Source: Corynebacterium tuberculostearicum (GTDB lineage: Bacteria; Actinomycetota; Actinomycetes; Mycobacteriales; Mycobacteriaceae). Taken from it: a DNA stretch of 64,000 nt. Position numbers and translations under genes: made by a program. Shown one piece after another: positions 45,148-56,359 of the stretch (positions are counted from its first letter, which is position 1; each line of letters starts with the position of its first letter). The DNA is taken from positions 682,001 to 746,000 of the forward strand of contig NZ_CP065972.1 of assembly GCF_016127015.1 (NCBI RefSeq), written 5' to 3'. Under the pieces are notes generated by a model. It saw only the letters and a list, made by a program, of their open reading frames with translations, did no database searches and was not told where the DNA came from.

Positions 45148-46323
45148 GTGAGCGGCAGTGGTGTCCCGCTGCGCGAGCTGGCCCTCGTCATCCTCGTCGC
45201 AGCAGTATTTACGTATCTCACCACCGGTGTGGTGCGCTCCTTTTTGGTGCGCACCGGCCGCGTGGCAGAGATTCGGCTGCGCGACGCCCACACACAGCCC
45301 ACCCCGCGCATGGGTGGGGTGGCCATGTTTACCGGCTTCGTGGCGGCGATATTCCTCGCAGCCCAGCTTCCAGCCTTGACTCGGGGCTTTATGCCCGTCA
45401 CTCCGGAGATGAATGCGGTGCTGTGGGCGGCCTTGGCGCTCGTGCTTGTCGGAGTGGTTGATGACTTGGTGGAACTGAGTGCCATAGTGAAGCTTTTTGG
45501 CCAGCTCTTTGCGGCCACCTTGATGAGCGGGCTGGGCCTTACCTGGACGCTGCTTTTTATCCCTTTTGGCGGCGGCACCACGGTCGTCCTCGACCAATTG
45601 CAAAGCACCCTGCTCACCGCATTCTTTACCGTTCTGCTCATCAATGCCATCAACTTTGTGGACGGACTCGATGGCCTGGCGGCCGGCCTTGGCATGATTG
45701 CGGGCGGGGCAATTCTGGTGTTTTCTTTGACGGTTCTCCACGACCAAGGCGGTGCAGTCTCAGCCTACCCACCGGCCATCATCAGCGCTGCCCTAGTGGG
45801 AATGTGCGCTGGATTCTTGCCGCATAACTTCGAACCGTCTCGCATCTTCATGGGCGATTCTGGCTCCATGCTTATTGGTCTTTTGCTCGCTGCGGCCTCG
45901 ACTTCCGCGTCTGGCAAGATCAACATGTCGCTTTACGGCACGGTGGACATTGTCGCCTTGATGTCGCCCATCATTGTGGTGGTCGCAGCGGTGTTTATTC
46001 CAGTCATGGACCTTGTCTGGGCTGTGATTCGCCGCCTGTCTCAAGGGCGCTCGCCGTTTGCTGCAGATAAGGCGCACATCCATCACCGCCTACTCTCGCT
46101 CGGCCATACCCACCGCCGGACTGTGCTGGTGCTTTACCTGTGGGTCTCCGCCGTGGCCTTTGGCGCGGTGTCCTTTTCCATCGTACCCGCACCGGTGGCC
46201 ATTGGCGTCACCATCGTTGCCTTGGTCCTTGCGTTTGCGGCGACCCTGGTACCTTTGCGGCAAGGAAAGATTGGTCCAGCTGCCCGAGAGACCGTCGTGG
46301 TGAAGGAATCCGAGCCCTCGTGA
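45148..46323 (+). CDS. wecA: Polyprenyl-phosphate GlcNAc-1-phosphate transferase
   Basis: 391 residues from GTG with a G-rich ribosome-binding site 8 bp upstream; a longer frame from 44980 overlaps the preceding gene. About 11 membrane helices. MraY/WecA signatures: DAHTQPTPRMGGVAMF, GVVDDLVEL, NFVDGLDGLAAGLG, FMGDSGSMLIG and the cytoplasmic DKAHIHHRLL. In Corynebacteriales WecA starts the arabinogalactan linker by adding GlcNAc-1-phosphate to decaprenyl phosphate. It sits just before the ATP synthase operon, as in mycobacteria. Confidence 0.93.
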   Translation: MSGSGVPLRELALVILVAAVFTYLTTGVVRSFLVRTGRVAEIRLRDAHTQPTPRMGGVAMFTGFVAAIFLAAQLPALTRGFMPVTPEMNAVLWAALALVLVGVVDDLVELSAIVKLFGQLFAATLMSGLGLTWTLLFIPFGGGTTVVLDQLQSTLLTAFFTVLLINAINFVDGLDGLAAGLGMIAGGAILVFSLTVLHDQGGAVSAYPPAIISAALVGMCAGFLPHNFEPSRIFMGDSGSMLIGLLLAAASTSASGKINMSLYGTVDIVALMSPIIVVVAAVFIPVMDLVWAVIRRLSQGRSPFAADKAHIHHRLLSLGHTHRRTVLVLYLWVSAVAFGAVSFSIVPAPVAIGVTIVALVLAFAATLVPLRQGKIGPAARETVVVKESEPS

Positions 46324-46339
46324 GGTAGGGTGTGTAGCC

Positions 46340-46765
46340 GTGAGTGACCAAATAGTGAATCCTGACTTTGATGACCCGCGACTTCCAATACAGCGAGCTG
46401 TAAGCCTAGGTGCAAAGGCTCTCCTTGCCATTACAATCGTTTCCCTCGCTGTGTGGGGCGGTATGAAGGGTATGCCTGGGGTATGGGGAGTTGCTATTGG
46501 TGCTGCCTTTGGCGGTGGTTTCGTGCTTTTTACAGCTGGGTCTGTCCTCCTTACCGCGAAATCTACCCCGCCCACAACGATTGCCTTAGTTCTAGGAGGG
46601 TGGCTAATCAAGCTAAGTGTCCTTATTGGTGTGCTTGCCTTGATCCGCGATCTGGATTTCTACGACACTTGGGCGTTGTTTATAACGGTGGTTTTAGCTC
46701 TCGTTGTGACATTAGGCACCGAGGTTTGGGGAGTCGTTACCTCTAGGGTTACCTACGTATCCTAA
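46340..46765 (+). CDS. atpI: AtpI-like ATP synthase assembly protein
   Basis: 141 residues from GTG, with four membrane helices (LLAITIVSLAVWGGMKG, GAAFGGGFVLFTAGSVLL, GGWLIKLSVLIGVLALI and ALFITVVLALVVTLG). Position before atpB fits AtpI, which helps c-ring assembly or Mg2+ handling. Sequence similarity of AtpI proteins is low, so the name is by context. The surrounding base composition is more AT-rich than wecA. Confidence 0.7.
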   Translation: MSDQIVNPDFDDPRLPIQRAVSLGAKALLAITIVSLAVWGGMKGMPGVWGVAIGAAFGGGFVLFTAGSVLLTAKSTPPTTIALVLGGWLIKLSVLIGVLALIRDLDFYDTWALFITVVLALVVTLGTEVWGVVTSRVTYVS

Positions 46766-47228
46766 GTCCCATACGGTTACTCTAGCGACCTCAATTTGGG
46801 ATGTGCTGTTCTTTGCATGTCGTGGCGGAGGACAGCTCTCTTTTATGTGCACTACCGGCCAGAAGTGGAGATGGGCACCCCCGAGGAGGAGGTGAAAGAG
46901 AACAGTGTGATGAACTCCACGTTCTTGAATTTGGCCGGAAAATAGCGGTTTTGATCCTTTGATCGCTGCTATGGGAAAGATCAACTCGCAAACTGGGGCC
47001 CCCACGTGCAAAAACTCTTGATCTAGCTGATACTATTTCCCTCGGGTTACCGCGGTAGTTGGCACCAGCCTGCTTTCCGTCCTGGTAAATCCCTGCCTTG
47101 ATCACGCTGATGTGCGACGGAGTCCGTGTTCAAGGCGGAGAGTTTGAGACGTCCATCGCACCACAGAAGCTTTCACAAGCTGTGTGGCCCGAACACGGGA
47201 GAGAACGCTGAGCGTTACAACATTGGCT
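46766..47228 (+). promoter_or_regulatory. Intergenic region and leader before atpB
   Basis: No supported gene in 463 bp. An extended -10 element TGATACTAT (47028-47036) suggests an internal atpB promoter with a ~185-nt leader. AACGCT-G-AGCGTT at 47204-47216 is a perfect palindrome just before the gene. The region is long for an operon interior, so separate regulation of the ATP synthase is likely. Confidence 0.5.
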
Positions 47229-48029
47229 ATGAAAGGGCACTTCCATACGCCCGATCTAGGTGAAGAATTCTTCCCGGGGCAAATGAATGCTGACCATCTG
47301 TTTTTCGGCGACTTTGCCGGCGGATGGTTCGCGCTTGATCGCCTGATGCTGATTCGTATATTGATGACGCTGATTGTGGTGATCCTATTCTGGGCCGCCT
47401 TTAAGAACCCCAAGCTGGTTCCTTCCGGCCTTCAGAATGTGGGCGAAAACGCGGTCGACTTTGTCCGTGTACATATCGCTGAGGACATCTTGGGTAAGAA
47501 GGAGGGAAAGCGATTTCTGCCAATTATCGCTAGCATCTTCTTCGCGGTTTTGTTTATGAACGTTGCGACCGTTATCCCGGGGCTAAACGTCTCGCCAAAC
47601 GGTCGTATTGGTATGCCAATTGTCTTGGCTGCCGTTGCGTATATCGCCATGATTTACGCCGGTGCTAAGCGTTACGGCTTGGGAAAGTTCATTCGCTCCT
47701 CTGTAGTGATTCCGAACTTGCCTCCGCTACTGCACTTGCTGGTGGTACCGATTGAATTTTTCTCTACGTTCATTCTGCGACCGGTTACCCTTGCTATTCG
47801 TCTCATGGCGAACTTCCTTGCTGGACACATCATCCTGGTTCTTCTCTTCTCTGCTACGAATTTCTTCTTCTGGCAGCTGAATGGGTGGACCGCCCTGTCT
47901 GGATTAACCGTTGTCTTGGGCTTGGCTATGAGCCTGTTCGAGATTCTGGTTATTTTCCTGCAGGCGTACATCTTCGCTCTGTTGACGGCGGTGTACATTG
48001 AGCTGTCCCTGCACGCAGATTCGCACTAA
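47229..48029 (+). CDS. atpB: ATP synthase F0 subunit a
   Basis: 266 residues from ATG at 47229; the frame is open from GTG at 47184 and no strong ribosome-binding site marks either, so the start is uncertain. Five to six membrane helices; the proton-channel helix contains LRPVTLAIRLMANFLAGH with the essential Arg, and the C-terminal helix VIFLQAYIFALLTAVYI is conserved. It forms the proton half-channels against the c-ring. First structural gene of atpBEFHAGDC. Confidence 0.93.
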   Translation: MKGHFHTPDLGEEFFPGQMNADHLFFGDFAGGWFALDRLMLIRILMTLIVVILFWAAFKNPKLVPSGLQNVGENAVDFVRVHIAEDILGKKEGKRFLPIIASIFFAVLFMNVATVIPGLNVSPNGRIGMPIVLAAVAYIAMIYAGAKRYGLGKFIRSSVVIPNLPPLLHLLVVPIEFFSTFILRPVTLAIRLMANFLAGHIILVLLFSATNFFFWQLNGWTALSGLTVVLGLAMSLFEILVIFLQAYIFALLTAVYIELSLHADSH

Positions 48030-48067
48030 GGACGAGGTCGACGAGCGCGACCGAGTAAACCACCTAA

Positions 48068-48373
<306 letters not shown>

Positions 48374-48416
48374 AAGCTCGAGTTTTCCAAACCGAAACTT
48401 TTAAGACGGGAGACCT

Positions 48417-48986
48417 ATGAATAACGTCGTTTATATGCTTGCTGCAGAAGGAGGGGAGAACCCGGGATCGGGTAGCTTCTCCGTGCTTCTGCCCAAGAAT
48501 TATGACATTTTCTGGTCTTTGCTGTGCTTCATTGTAATTCTCTTGTTGTTCTGGAAGCTTGTGCTTCCGAAGTACACCAAGATGCTGCAGGAGCGTGAAG
48601 ACCGGATCGAGGGCGGCTTGAACCGCGCTAAGGCTCAGCAGGCCGAGGCTAAGGCTGCTCTGGAAAAGTACAATGCTCAGCTGGCCGATGCCCGTGCAGA
48701 GGCAGCCGAAATCCGCGAGCAGGCGCGCGAGCGCGGTAAGCAGATTGAGGCCGAGGCTAAGACCAACGCGGAAGAAGAGTCCCGCCGCATCGTCGCCAAT
48801 GGCGAGAAGCAGCTGGAGGCTTCCCGCTCGCAGGTTGTTACTGAGCTGCGTTCCGAAATGGGCCAGAACTCCATCAACCTGGCGGAGAAGATTCTGGGCG
48901 GCGAGCTTTCCGACGCCTCTAAGAAGTCCTCCACCATTGATGGCTTCTTGTCCGAGCTCGACTCTGTGGCACCGGCCGGAAAGTAG
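48417..48986 (+). CDS. atpF: ATP synthase F0 subunit b
   Basis: 189 residues. One N-terminal membrane helix ([19 protein letters not shown]) followed by a long charged helix ([19 protein letters not shown] onward) that dimerises as the peripheral stalk. It links F0 to F1. The typical length shows that it is not fused to delta as in mycobacteria. Confidence 0.96.
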   Translation: MNNVVYMLAAEGGENPGSGSFSVLLPKNYDIFWSLLCFIVILLLFWKLVLPKYTKMLQEREDRIEGGLNRAKAQQAEAKAALEKYNAQLADARAEAAEIREQARERGKQIEAEAKTNAEEESRRIVANGEKQLEASRSQVVTELRSEMGQNSINLAEKILGGELSDASKKSSTIDGFLSELDSVAPAGK

Positions 48987-48992
48987 GCAACT

Positions 48993-49808
48993 ATGAAGGC
49001 AGCTAGCCGCGAAGCACTCGCAACCTCACAAACCCGCTTGGATGAGATCCTGGGAGGCGACAACAATGTCGCCACCGCCGCGCAGGCGGGCCTGGATATC
49101 TTCGAGGTTGTCGATGTCTTGGATGCAGACCGCGAATTGCGCGTCGCATTCACCGATATCGCCGCCCCGAGCGAGGCACGCAAGTCCCTGGCTGAGACCC
49201 TGTTTGGCTCCAAGATTTCCGATGGTGCATTGCTCATCATCCAGGAAGCTGCGGCCGCACAGTGGTCAACCCCGAAGGACTTTGTCAAGGGCTTGGTGTC
49301 CCTGGGCCGCCGCGCACTGTTGCGTGGTGCTGAGGCGCAGGGTCAGCTGGGCCAGGTAGAAGACGAGCTCTTCCGCCTGTCCCAGATCCTTGACCGTGAG
49401 GGCGAGCTCACCCAGCTGCTTTCCGACCGAACTGCTGATTCCGCCCGCAAGCGCGGATTGCTGGCAAACGTGCTCTACGGCAAGGTCACGATGTTTACTG
49501 AGGCACTCGTGCTTCAGGCCATCTCCCGCCCAGAGCAGAACCCGATCGATGACGTAGCCGCTCTGGCTGATTCTGCAGCTGACCTGCAGGACCGCACCAT
49601 TGCGCGCGTTACCGCAGCGGGTGAACTAAACGAAGGCCAGCAAGCAGTACTCGCTGAGAAGCTGGGCAAAATTTATGGTCGTGCGATGTCCATTCACTCT
49701 GAGGTTGACACCAGCCTCCTCGGTGGCATGCGCATCCGCGTCGGCGATGAAGTCATTGATGGCTCCACGGCAGGCAAGATTGCCCGCCTGCGTGCCCAGA
49801 TGGCGTAG
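48993..49808 (+). CDS. atpH: ATP synthase F1 subunit delta
   Basis: 271 residues, longer than the ~180 of most bacteria because of an N-terminal extension of about 90 residues, as seen in corynebacteria. The C-terminal part contains RVTAAGELNEGQQAVLAEKL and the conserved DTSLLGGMRIRVGDEVIDGS. It connects the stalk to the alpha subunits. Starts 6 bp after atpF. Confidence 0.95.
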   Translation: MKAASREALATSQTRLDEILGGDNNVATAAQAGLDIFEVVDVLDADRELRVAFTDIAAPSEARKSLAETLFGSKISDGALLIIQEAAAAQWSTPKDFVKGLVSLGRRALLRGAEAQGQLGQVEDELFRLSQILDREGELTQLLSDRTADSARKRGLLANVLYGKVTMFTEALVLQAISRPEQNPIDDVAALADSAADLQDRTIARVTAAGELNEGQQAVLAEKLGKIYGRAMSIHSEVDTSLLGGMRIRVGDEVIDGSTAGKIARLRAQMA

Positions 49809-49868
49809 CCGAAACGACAGAAACGATTTAAGTAAGTGCTGGAAGATACTACCGAGAGCAGGAAGAAC

Positions 49869-51509
49869 ATGGCGGAGCTGACGATCTCCTCCGACGAGAT
49901 CCGTAGTGCGATTGCGAACTACACCTCGAGCTACTCCGCGGAGGCCTCCCGTGAGGAGGTCGGCGTGGTCATTTCGGCAGCTGACGGTATTGCGCAGGTT
50001 TCTGGCCTGCCGTCCGTTATGGCGAATGAGCTGCTCGAGTTCCCAGGCGGCGTGATTGGCGTCGCACAGAACCTTGACACTAACTCCATCGGTGTCGTGG
50101 TCCTGGGCAACTTCGAGTCCCTCAAGGAGGGCGACGAGGTTAAGAGGACCGGTGAGGTTCTCTCCATCCCAGTGGGCGAGGAATTCCTCGGCCGCGTAAT
50201 TAACCCATTGGGTCAGCCGATCGACGGCATGGGCCCAATCAACGCTGAAGAGGAGCGCGTCCTCGAGCTGCAGGCACCATCCGTGCTGCAGCGCCAGCCG
50301 GTTGAAGAGCCAATGCAGACCGGCATCAAGGCTATCGACGCAATGACCCCGATCGGCCGCGGCCAGCGCCAGCTGGTCATCGGTGACCGTAAGACCGGTA
50401 AGACCGCGGTCTGCATCGATACCATTTTGAACCAGAAGGCTAACTGGGAGTCTGGCGACAAGGACAAGCAGGTACGCTGCATTTACGTCGCTATCGGCCA
50501 GAAGGGCTCGACCATCGCTGGCGTGCGCCGCACCCTTGAGGAGCACGGTGCACTGGATTACACCACCATCGTGGCCGCACCGGCTTCCGATTCCGCCGGC
50601 TTCAAGTGGTTAGCACCGTTCTCCGGTGCAGCGCTGGGGCAGCACTGGATGTACCAGGGCAACCACGTCCTGGTAATCTACGATGACTTGACCAAGCAGG
50701 CTGAGGCCTACCGTGCCATTTCCTTGCTGCTGCGCCGTCCGCCGGGACGCGAGGCATACCCAGGCGACGTATTCTACCTGCACTCCCGCCTGCTGGAGCG
50801 TGCTGCAAAGCTTTCCGACGACATGGGTGCCGGCTCCATGACCGCCCTGCCGATCATCGAGACCAAGGCAAACGATGTCGGCGCCTTCATTCCGACCAAC
50901 GTCATTTCCATTACTGACGGCCAGGTCTTCTTGGAGTCCGACCTGTTCAACCAGGGCGTTCGCCCGGCTATTAACGTCGGTGTTTCCGTCTCCCGTGTCG
51001 GTGGCGCTGCACAGACCAAGGGCATGAAGAAGGTCGCCGGTAACCTGCGTCTGGACCTGGCTTCCTACCGTGACCTGCAGGCCTTCGCGGCATTCGCATC
51101 TGACCTTGATGCTGCCTCCAAGGCTCAGTTGGAGCGCGGTTCCCGTCTGGTCGAACTGCTGAAGCAGTCGGAGTCCTCCCCGCAGCCGGTGGAGTACCAG
51201 ATGGTGTCCATCTACCTCGCCGAGGCTGGCATCTTCGACGTCGTTCCCGTTGAAGACGTCCGCCGCTTCGAGGACGAGGTGCACGAGTACCTCAATGCCA
51301 ATACCCCAGAGGTCTTTGAGCAGATTTCCGGCGGCAAGCCGCTGACCGATGAGTCCAAGGACGCATTGGTTGCGGCAGCTAAGGACTTCCAGCCGACCTT
51401 CCGCACCTCCGAGGGCCACAACCTAGGCTCCGAGGCGCCGGAAGAGCCGTTGGATGAAAGCGACGTAAAGAACACCGAGCTCAACGTCTCCCGCAAGACG
51501 GCTAAGTAG
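49869..51509 (+). CDS. atpA: ATP synthase F1 subunit alpha
   Basis: 546 residues from ATG at 49869 with GGAAG 3-7 bp upstream; an earlier in-frame GTG at 49836 lies outside the family N-terminus. The P-loop [13 protein letters not shown] and the family signature [14 protein letters not shown], which includes the Arg-finger region, are intact. It holds the non-catalytic nucleotide sites. The charged C-terminal extension ([19 protein letters not shown]) is typical of actinobacterial alpha subunits. Confidence 0.97.
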   Translation: MAELTISSDEIRSAIANYTSSYSAEASREEVGVVISAADGIAQVSGLPSVMANELLEFPGGVIGVAQNLDTNSIGVVVLGNFESLKEGDEVKRTGEVLSIPVGEEFLGRVINPLGQPIDGMGPINAEEERVLELQAPSVLQRQPVEEPMQTGIKAIDAMTPIGRGQRQLVIGDRKTGKTAVCIDTILNQKANWESGDKDKQVRCIYVAIGQKGSTIAGVRRTLEEHGALDYTTIVAAPASDSAGFKWLAPFSGAALGQHWMYQGNHVLVIYDDLTKQAEAYRAISLLLRRPPGREAYPGDVFYLHSRLLERAAKLSDDMGAGSMTALPIIETKANDVGAFIPTNVISITDGQVFLESDLFNQGVRPAINVGVSVSRVGGAAQTKGMKKVAGNLRLDLASYRDLQAFAAFASDLDAASKAQLERGSRLVELLKQSESSPQPVEYQMVSIYLAEAGIFDVVPVEDVRRFEDEVHEYLNANTPEVFEQISGGKPLTDESKDALVAAAKDFQPTFRTSEGHNLGSEAPEEPLDESDVKNTELNVSRKTAK

Positions 51510-51559
51510 AGTTCAGAACTCAAAACTAACCGTCTAGATTAAAGAAGGGAGGAGACACG

Positions 51560-52549
51560 ATGGCTAATCTTCGCGAACTACGTGACCGCATCCGGTCCGT
51601 CAATTCGACTAAGAAGATCACCAAGGCCCAGGAGCTCATTGCTACCTCGCGCATTACCAAGGCGCAGGCTAGGGTAGAGGCCTCACAGCCGTACGCGGCT
51701 GAGATGACCAGCATGATGAACAAGCTGGCTGCGGCTTCTACGTTGGAGCATGACATGCTGCGTGAGCGTGAAGACGGAAACGTCGCCGCCATCCTCGTGG
51801 TCACTTCTGACCGCGGTATGTGCGGTGGCTACAACAACAACGTCTTCAAGAAGGCGGCACAGCTGCAAGCTCTCCTGGAAAGCAAGGGCTACGAGGTAGT
51901 TCGCTACGTTACCGGTAATAAGGGCATCGGCCACTACAAGTTCCGCGAGGACGAGGTAGTTGGCAGCTGGGGCGGTTTCTCTCAGGATCCAACCTGGGAG
52001 ACCACCCACGATGTGCGCCGTCACTTGATTGATGGCTTTATTGCTGGTTCCCATGGCACTACCAAGGGCCGCGACGGCCTGCATGCGCAGGGTGAGGGCG
52101 CCGGTGTACGTGGCTTTGACCAGGTACACGTTGTCTACACCGAGTTTGAGTCCATGCTGACCCAGACCGCGCGTGCTCAGCAGCTGTTGCCAGTTCAGCC
52201 GGTTATTCAGGATGAGGAGTATCACCTCGGTGAATCCGCTCTGACTGACTCCGAGTCTGCGGATGATGTCGCCGCAGGATTCGAGTTTGAGCCAGACGCA
52301 GATACGCTGATGGAAGCGCTGCTTCCGCAGTACGTCTCGCGTATCCTGTTTGCTATGTTCTTGGAAGCTTCTGCTTCCGAGTCCGCTGCACGCCGTACAG
52401 CTATGAAGTCTGCTACTGACAACGCAACCGAGATGGTCGAGGACCTCTCTCGCGTGGCTAACCAGGCCCGTCAGGCACAGATTACCCAGGAAATTTCAGA
52501 GATCGTCGGTGGCGCTGGCGCGCTATCTGACAGCGCAGAAAGTGACTAG
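51560..52549 (+). CDS. atpG: ATP synthase F1 subunit gamma
   Basis: 329 residues. The N-terminal helix NLRELRDRIRSVNSTKKITK and the C-terminal helix SATDNATEMVEDLSRVANQA form the rotor coiled coil; TSDRGMCGGYNNNVF is the conserved central motif. A ~45-residue acidic insertion (about DEEYHLGESALTDSESADDV) lengthens the protein, as in other Corynebacteriales. GGGAGGAGAC lies ~5 bp upstream. Confidence 0.97.
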   Translation: MANLRELRDRIRSVNSTKKITKAQELIATSRITKAQARVEASQPYAAEMTSMMNKLAAASTLEHDMLREREDGNVAAILVVTSDRGMCGGYNNNVFKKAAQLQALLESKGYEVVRYVTGNKGIGHYKFREDEVVGSWGGFSQDPTWETTHDVRRHLIDGFIAGSHGTTKGRDGLHAQGEGAGVRGFDQVHVVYTEFESMLTQTARAQQLLPVQPVIQDEEYHLGESALTDSESADDVAAGFEFEPDADTLMEALLPQYVSRILFAMFLEASASESAARRTAMKSATDNATEMVEDLSRVANQARQAQITQEISEIVGGAGALSDSAESD

Positions 52550-53998
<1,449 letters not shown>

Positions 53999-54008
53999 GG
54001 AGAGGCAC

Positions 54009-54377
54009 ATGGCTGACATCACCGCCGAATTGGTTTCCGTCGAGCGCCTGCTGTGGTCTGGACAGGCCTCCATGGTCACGGCTGAGACCACCGAGGGTGA
54101 GATCGGCGTGCTTCCCGGTCACGAGCCAATGATCGGTCAGCTGATCGATAATGGCGTGGTGACCATCCACCCAGTGGACGGCGAGCGCCGCGTCGCCGCC
54201 GTGCAGGGTGGTTTCCTCTCCGTTACCCAGGACAAGATTACCGTCCTCGCTGATTGGGCCATCTGGTCCGATGAGGTGGATGAGGAGAAGGCTCAGAAGG
54301 ATGTCGCTTCTGAGCACGAGCTCACCAAGTCCCGTGGCGAGGCCGCACAGCGTGCAGTTCGCCGCGCCAAGGCTTAA
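54009..54377 (+). CDS. atpC: ATP synthase F1 subunit epsilon
   Basis: 122 residues. The N-terminal beta sandwich ([32 protein letters not shown]) and a C-terminal helix ([20 protein letters not shown]) fit the epsilon subunit, which regulates rotation. Last gene of the operon; GGGAGAGGC precedes ATG. Confidence 0.96.
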   Translation: MADITAELVSVERLLWSGQASMVTAETTEGEIGVLPGHEPMIGQLIDNGVVTIHPVDGERRVAAVQGGFLSVTQDKITVLADWAIWSDEVDEEKAQKDVASEHELTKSRGEAAQRAVRRAKA

Positions 54378-54428
54378 TACCTTGGATTGGTAGGAGAGGG
54401 CAGCAATAGCCGCCCTTCCTGCTCTCTT

Positions 54429-54470
54429 AAGGCGCATCGGTTTATAGCCGGTGCGCCTTCTTCGTTTTTT
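54429..54470 (+). terminator. Terminator of the ATP synthase operon
   Basis: Imperfect stem AAGGCGCATCGG / CCGGTGCGCCTT followed by CTTCGTTTTTTC. It ends about 50 bp after atpC and before the DUF2550 gene. Confidence 0.85.
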
Positions 54471-54551
54471 CTTTGCCTTTTCTTATTGGCGTGTAGGCCC
54501 TTCCAGGCGCTACAATCCAAAGAATCAGTTTCTCCACAGAGCGAGGATGGC

Positions 54552-55040
54552 GTGAAAAGGCCCATGAATTCAACGGTGGTTGCAGTGCTTCTGTGGGCCC
54601 TTGCAGTGGCCCTGCTGTTAGTTATTTTTCTGGCTGCGCTTCGCTTTTTCACCGTGCGATCGCGCGGTACTTCAGTCCTTCTGCGCCGAGTTCCGGCTAA
54701 GAATTCCCTTTCCTGGCGCCATGGTTCGTTGCGTTATGAAGGTGAATTTGTGGAGTATTTCAAGCTCCGTTCTGTCTCTCCGCGCTGCGATCTGCGCATC
54801 AACCGCCTCGACATCGAAGTAGTGAGCACCCGCCCGCTTGATGATGACGAGGCTTCTTTTATGTCCGCTGCCACCGAGGTCGTTCGCTTTCGGGCCAAGG
54901 GAAAAGAATATGAGCTGGCGTCCGACGCACACGGCATCATGGCCTTCGGGGCGTGGGTAGAGGCCGCTCCATCAAAGCGCCAGCAGCGCTTTGACTTCCG
55001 GGAATTGCGCGAGCGCGCTACCCGTCAATCCAAGCGATAA
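54552..55040 (+). CDS. DUF2550 membrane-anchored protein
   Basis: 162 residues from GTG (GAGGAT 4-9 bp upstream; ATG at 54564 is an alternative start). One N-terminal membrane helix ([19 protein letters not shown]) is followed by a cytoplasmic beta-rich domain with [19 protein letters not shown], the DUF2550 pattern found between atpC and nucS in Corynebacteriales. Function unknown; the constant neighbourhood suggests a housekeeping role. Confidence 0.82.
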   Translation: MKRPMNSTVVAVLLWALAVALLLVIFLAALRFFTVRSRGTSVLLRRVPAKNSLSWRHGSLRYEGEFVEYFKLRSVSPRCDLRINRLDIEVVSTRPLDDDEASFMSAATEVVRFRAKGKEYELASDAHGIMAFGAWVEAAPSKRQQRFDFRELRERATRQSKR

Positions 55041-55063
55041 CTCCACCCGCTAGGGTAGAGAAC

Positions 55064-55756
55064 ATGCGTTTAGTAATCGCCCGATGCTCAGTAGATTACG
55101 TGGGCCGCTTGGATGCCCACCTGCCGATGGCAGACCGCCTGCTCATCGTCAAAGCGGACGGTTCCGTGTCCGTGCACGCCGACGACCGCGCTTATAAGCC
55201 GCTTAACTGGATGACACCCCCGTGCACCCTGAAGGAGTCAGCGATTGAGGACCTCGACGGGGAAGACACCGGCGAAATTTTGTGGCTGGTGGAAAACCCC
55301 AAGGGCGAGCAGTTGCGTATCACCATTACTGAGATTCATGAAGAAATCTCCTATGACATGGGCGAGGATCCAGGCCTAGTCAAGGATGGCGTCGAAGCTC
55401 ACTTACAAGAGCTCTTGGCGGACCAGATTGATACCTTGGGCGAGCGCTACACTTTGGTGCGCCGCGAATATCCCACGGCCATCGGTCCTGTGGATATTAT
55501 GGCTAAGGATGAGAACAAAAATAACGTCGCCATCGAGGTAAAGCGCCGCGGTGGCATTGATGGCGTAGAACAGCTGACACGGTATCTAGAGCTGCTTAAC
55601 CGCGATGAGCTTCTCGCCCCTGTGTCCGGTGTATTTGCGGCCCAAGAAATCAAGCCGCAAGCTCGTACCTTGGCTGAGGACCGCGGCATTCGGTGCGTCG
55701 TACTGGATTACCAAGAGCTGCGTGGGCTTGAGTCTAATGAATTGCGGCTGTTCTAA
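55064..55756 (+). CDS. nucS: Mismatch-specific endonuclease NucS (EndoMS)
   Basis: 230 residues. N-terminal DNA-binding domain and C-terminal RecB-like nuclease domain with [20 protein letters not shown] (Asp and Glu-x-Lys catalytic residues) and [14 protein letters not shown]. The chain ends ELRLF, matching the short C-terminal clamp-binding peptide of NucS. Actinobacteria lack MutS/MutL and use NucS to cut at mismatches. The next gene overlaps by one base (TAATG). Confidence 0.95.
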   Translation: MRLVIARCSVDYVGRLDAHLPMADRLLIVKADGSVSVHADDRAYKPLNWMTPPCTLKESAIEDLDGEDTGEILWLVENPKGEQLRITITEIHEEISYDMGEDPGLVKDGVEAHLQELLADQIDTLGERYTLVRREYPTAIGPVDIMAKDENKNNVAIEVKRRGGIDGVEQLTRYLELLNRDELLAPVSGVFAAQEIKPQARTLAEDRGIRCVVLDYQELRGLESNELRLF

Positions 55757-56040
55757 TGCCACGGCGAAATAGGCGCAAACCCGTAGAAGTTCGATCCCTA
55801 CCTAAGGACGGCTCAACCTTCCTGGGCTCGCAAACGGTCGAGGGACCAAGCTGGACGCACGGCGAACCCTACGTCATGCGGCATATCGGTTCTGCTCGCG
55901 CTCAGAAATACTACTTGTGCCCTGGCTGTAACCAAAACATTCCGCCCGGGGTGGCGCACATCGTCGCCTGGCCGCGGGACGTGGGCCGCCAGGGCGACGA
56001 TCGCCGGCATTGGCACCGCCACTGCTGGGAGCGTAGGTAG
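55756..56040 (+). CDS. Small putative zinc-binding protein
   Basis: 94 residues, basic N-terminus (PRRNRRKPVEVRS). Cysteines and histidines are arranged as CPGCNQNIPPGVAHIVAWP ... HWHRHCWERR, an incomplete HNH/zinc-ribbon-like pattern. The conserved aromatic residues and the one-base overlap with nucS suggest it is a nucS partner or shares its transcript. No family name could be assigned with certainty. Confidence 0.75.
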   Translation: MPRRNRRKPVEVRSLPKDGSTFLGSQTVEGPSWTHGEPYVMRHIGSARAQKYYLCPGCNQNIPPGVAHIVAWPRDVGRQGDDRRHWHRHCWERR

Positions 56041-56050
56041 ACTAGCGGGC

Positions 56051-56359
56051 ATGATTGTTGCATTTTCTGTAGCCCCTGCGGTGGTCAATAATGACTCCCA
56101 AGAAATGGCCGATGCCGTGTCCGAGGCTGTGCGCGTGGTCCGCGAATCCGGCCTGCCCAACGAGACTAATGCCATGTTCACCTTGCTAGAAGGCGAATGG
56201 GACGAGGTCTTTGACACGATTAAAAAGGCCACCGATGCAGTGCGTGCGGTTTCCCCACGCACTTCTTTGGTGGTCAAGGCCGATATTCGCGAAGGCGTAA
56301 CTAATCAGCTAACGGACAAAGTAGACGCGGTTAACCGCCGCCTTGCAAAGGAGGACTAG
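56051..56359 (+). CDS. MTH1187-family thiamine-binding-type protein
   Basis: 102 residues of the MTH1187/YqgV (DUF77) family: FSVAPAVVNNDSQEMADAVS, a Gly/Pro turn RESGLPNETN, MFTLLEGEWDEVF and VSPRTSLVVKADIREG. Family members are ferredoxin-like and bind thiamine or related ligands. Role in the cell uncertain. It stops one codon before the following gene's ATG. Confidence 0.85.
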   Translation: MIVAFSVAPAVVNNDSQEMADAVSEAVRVVRESGLPNETNAMFTLLEGEWDEVFDTIKKATDAVRAVSPRTSLVVKADIREGVTNQLTDKVDAVNRRLAKED

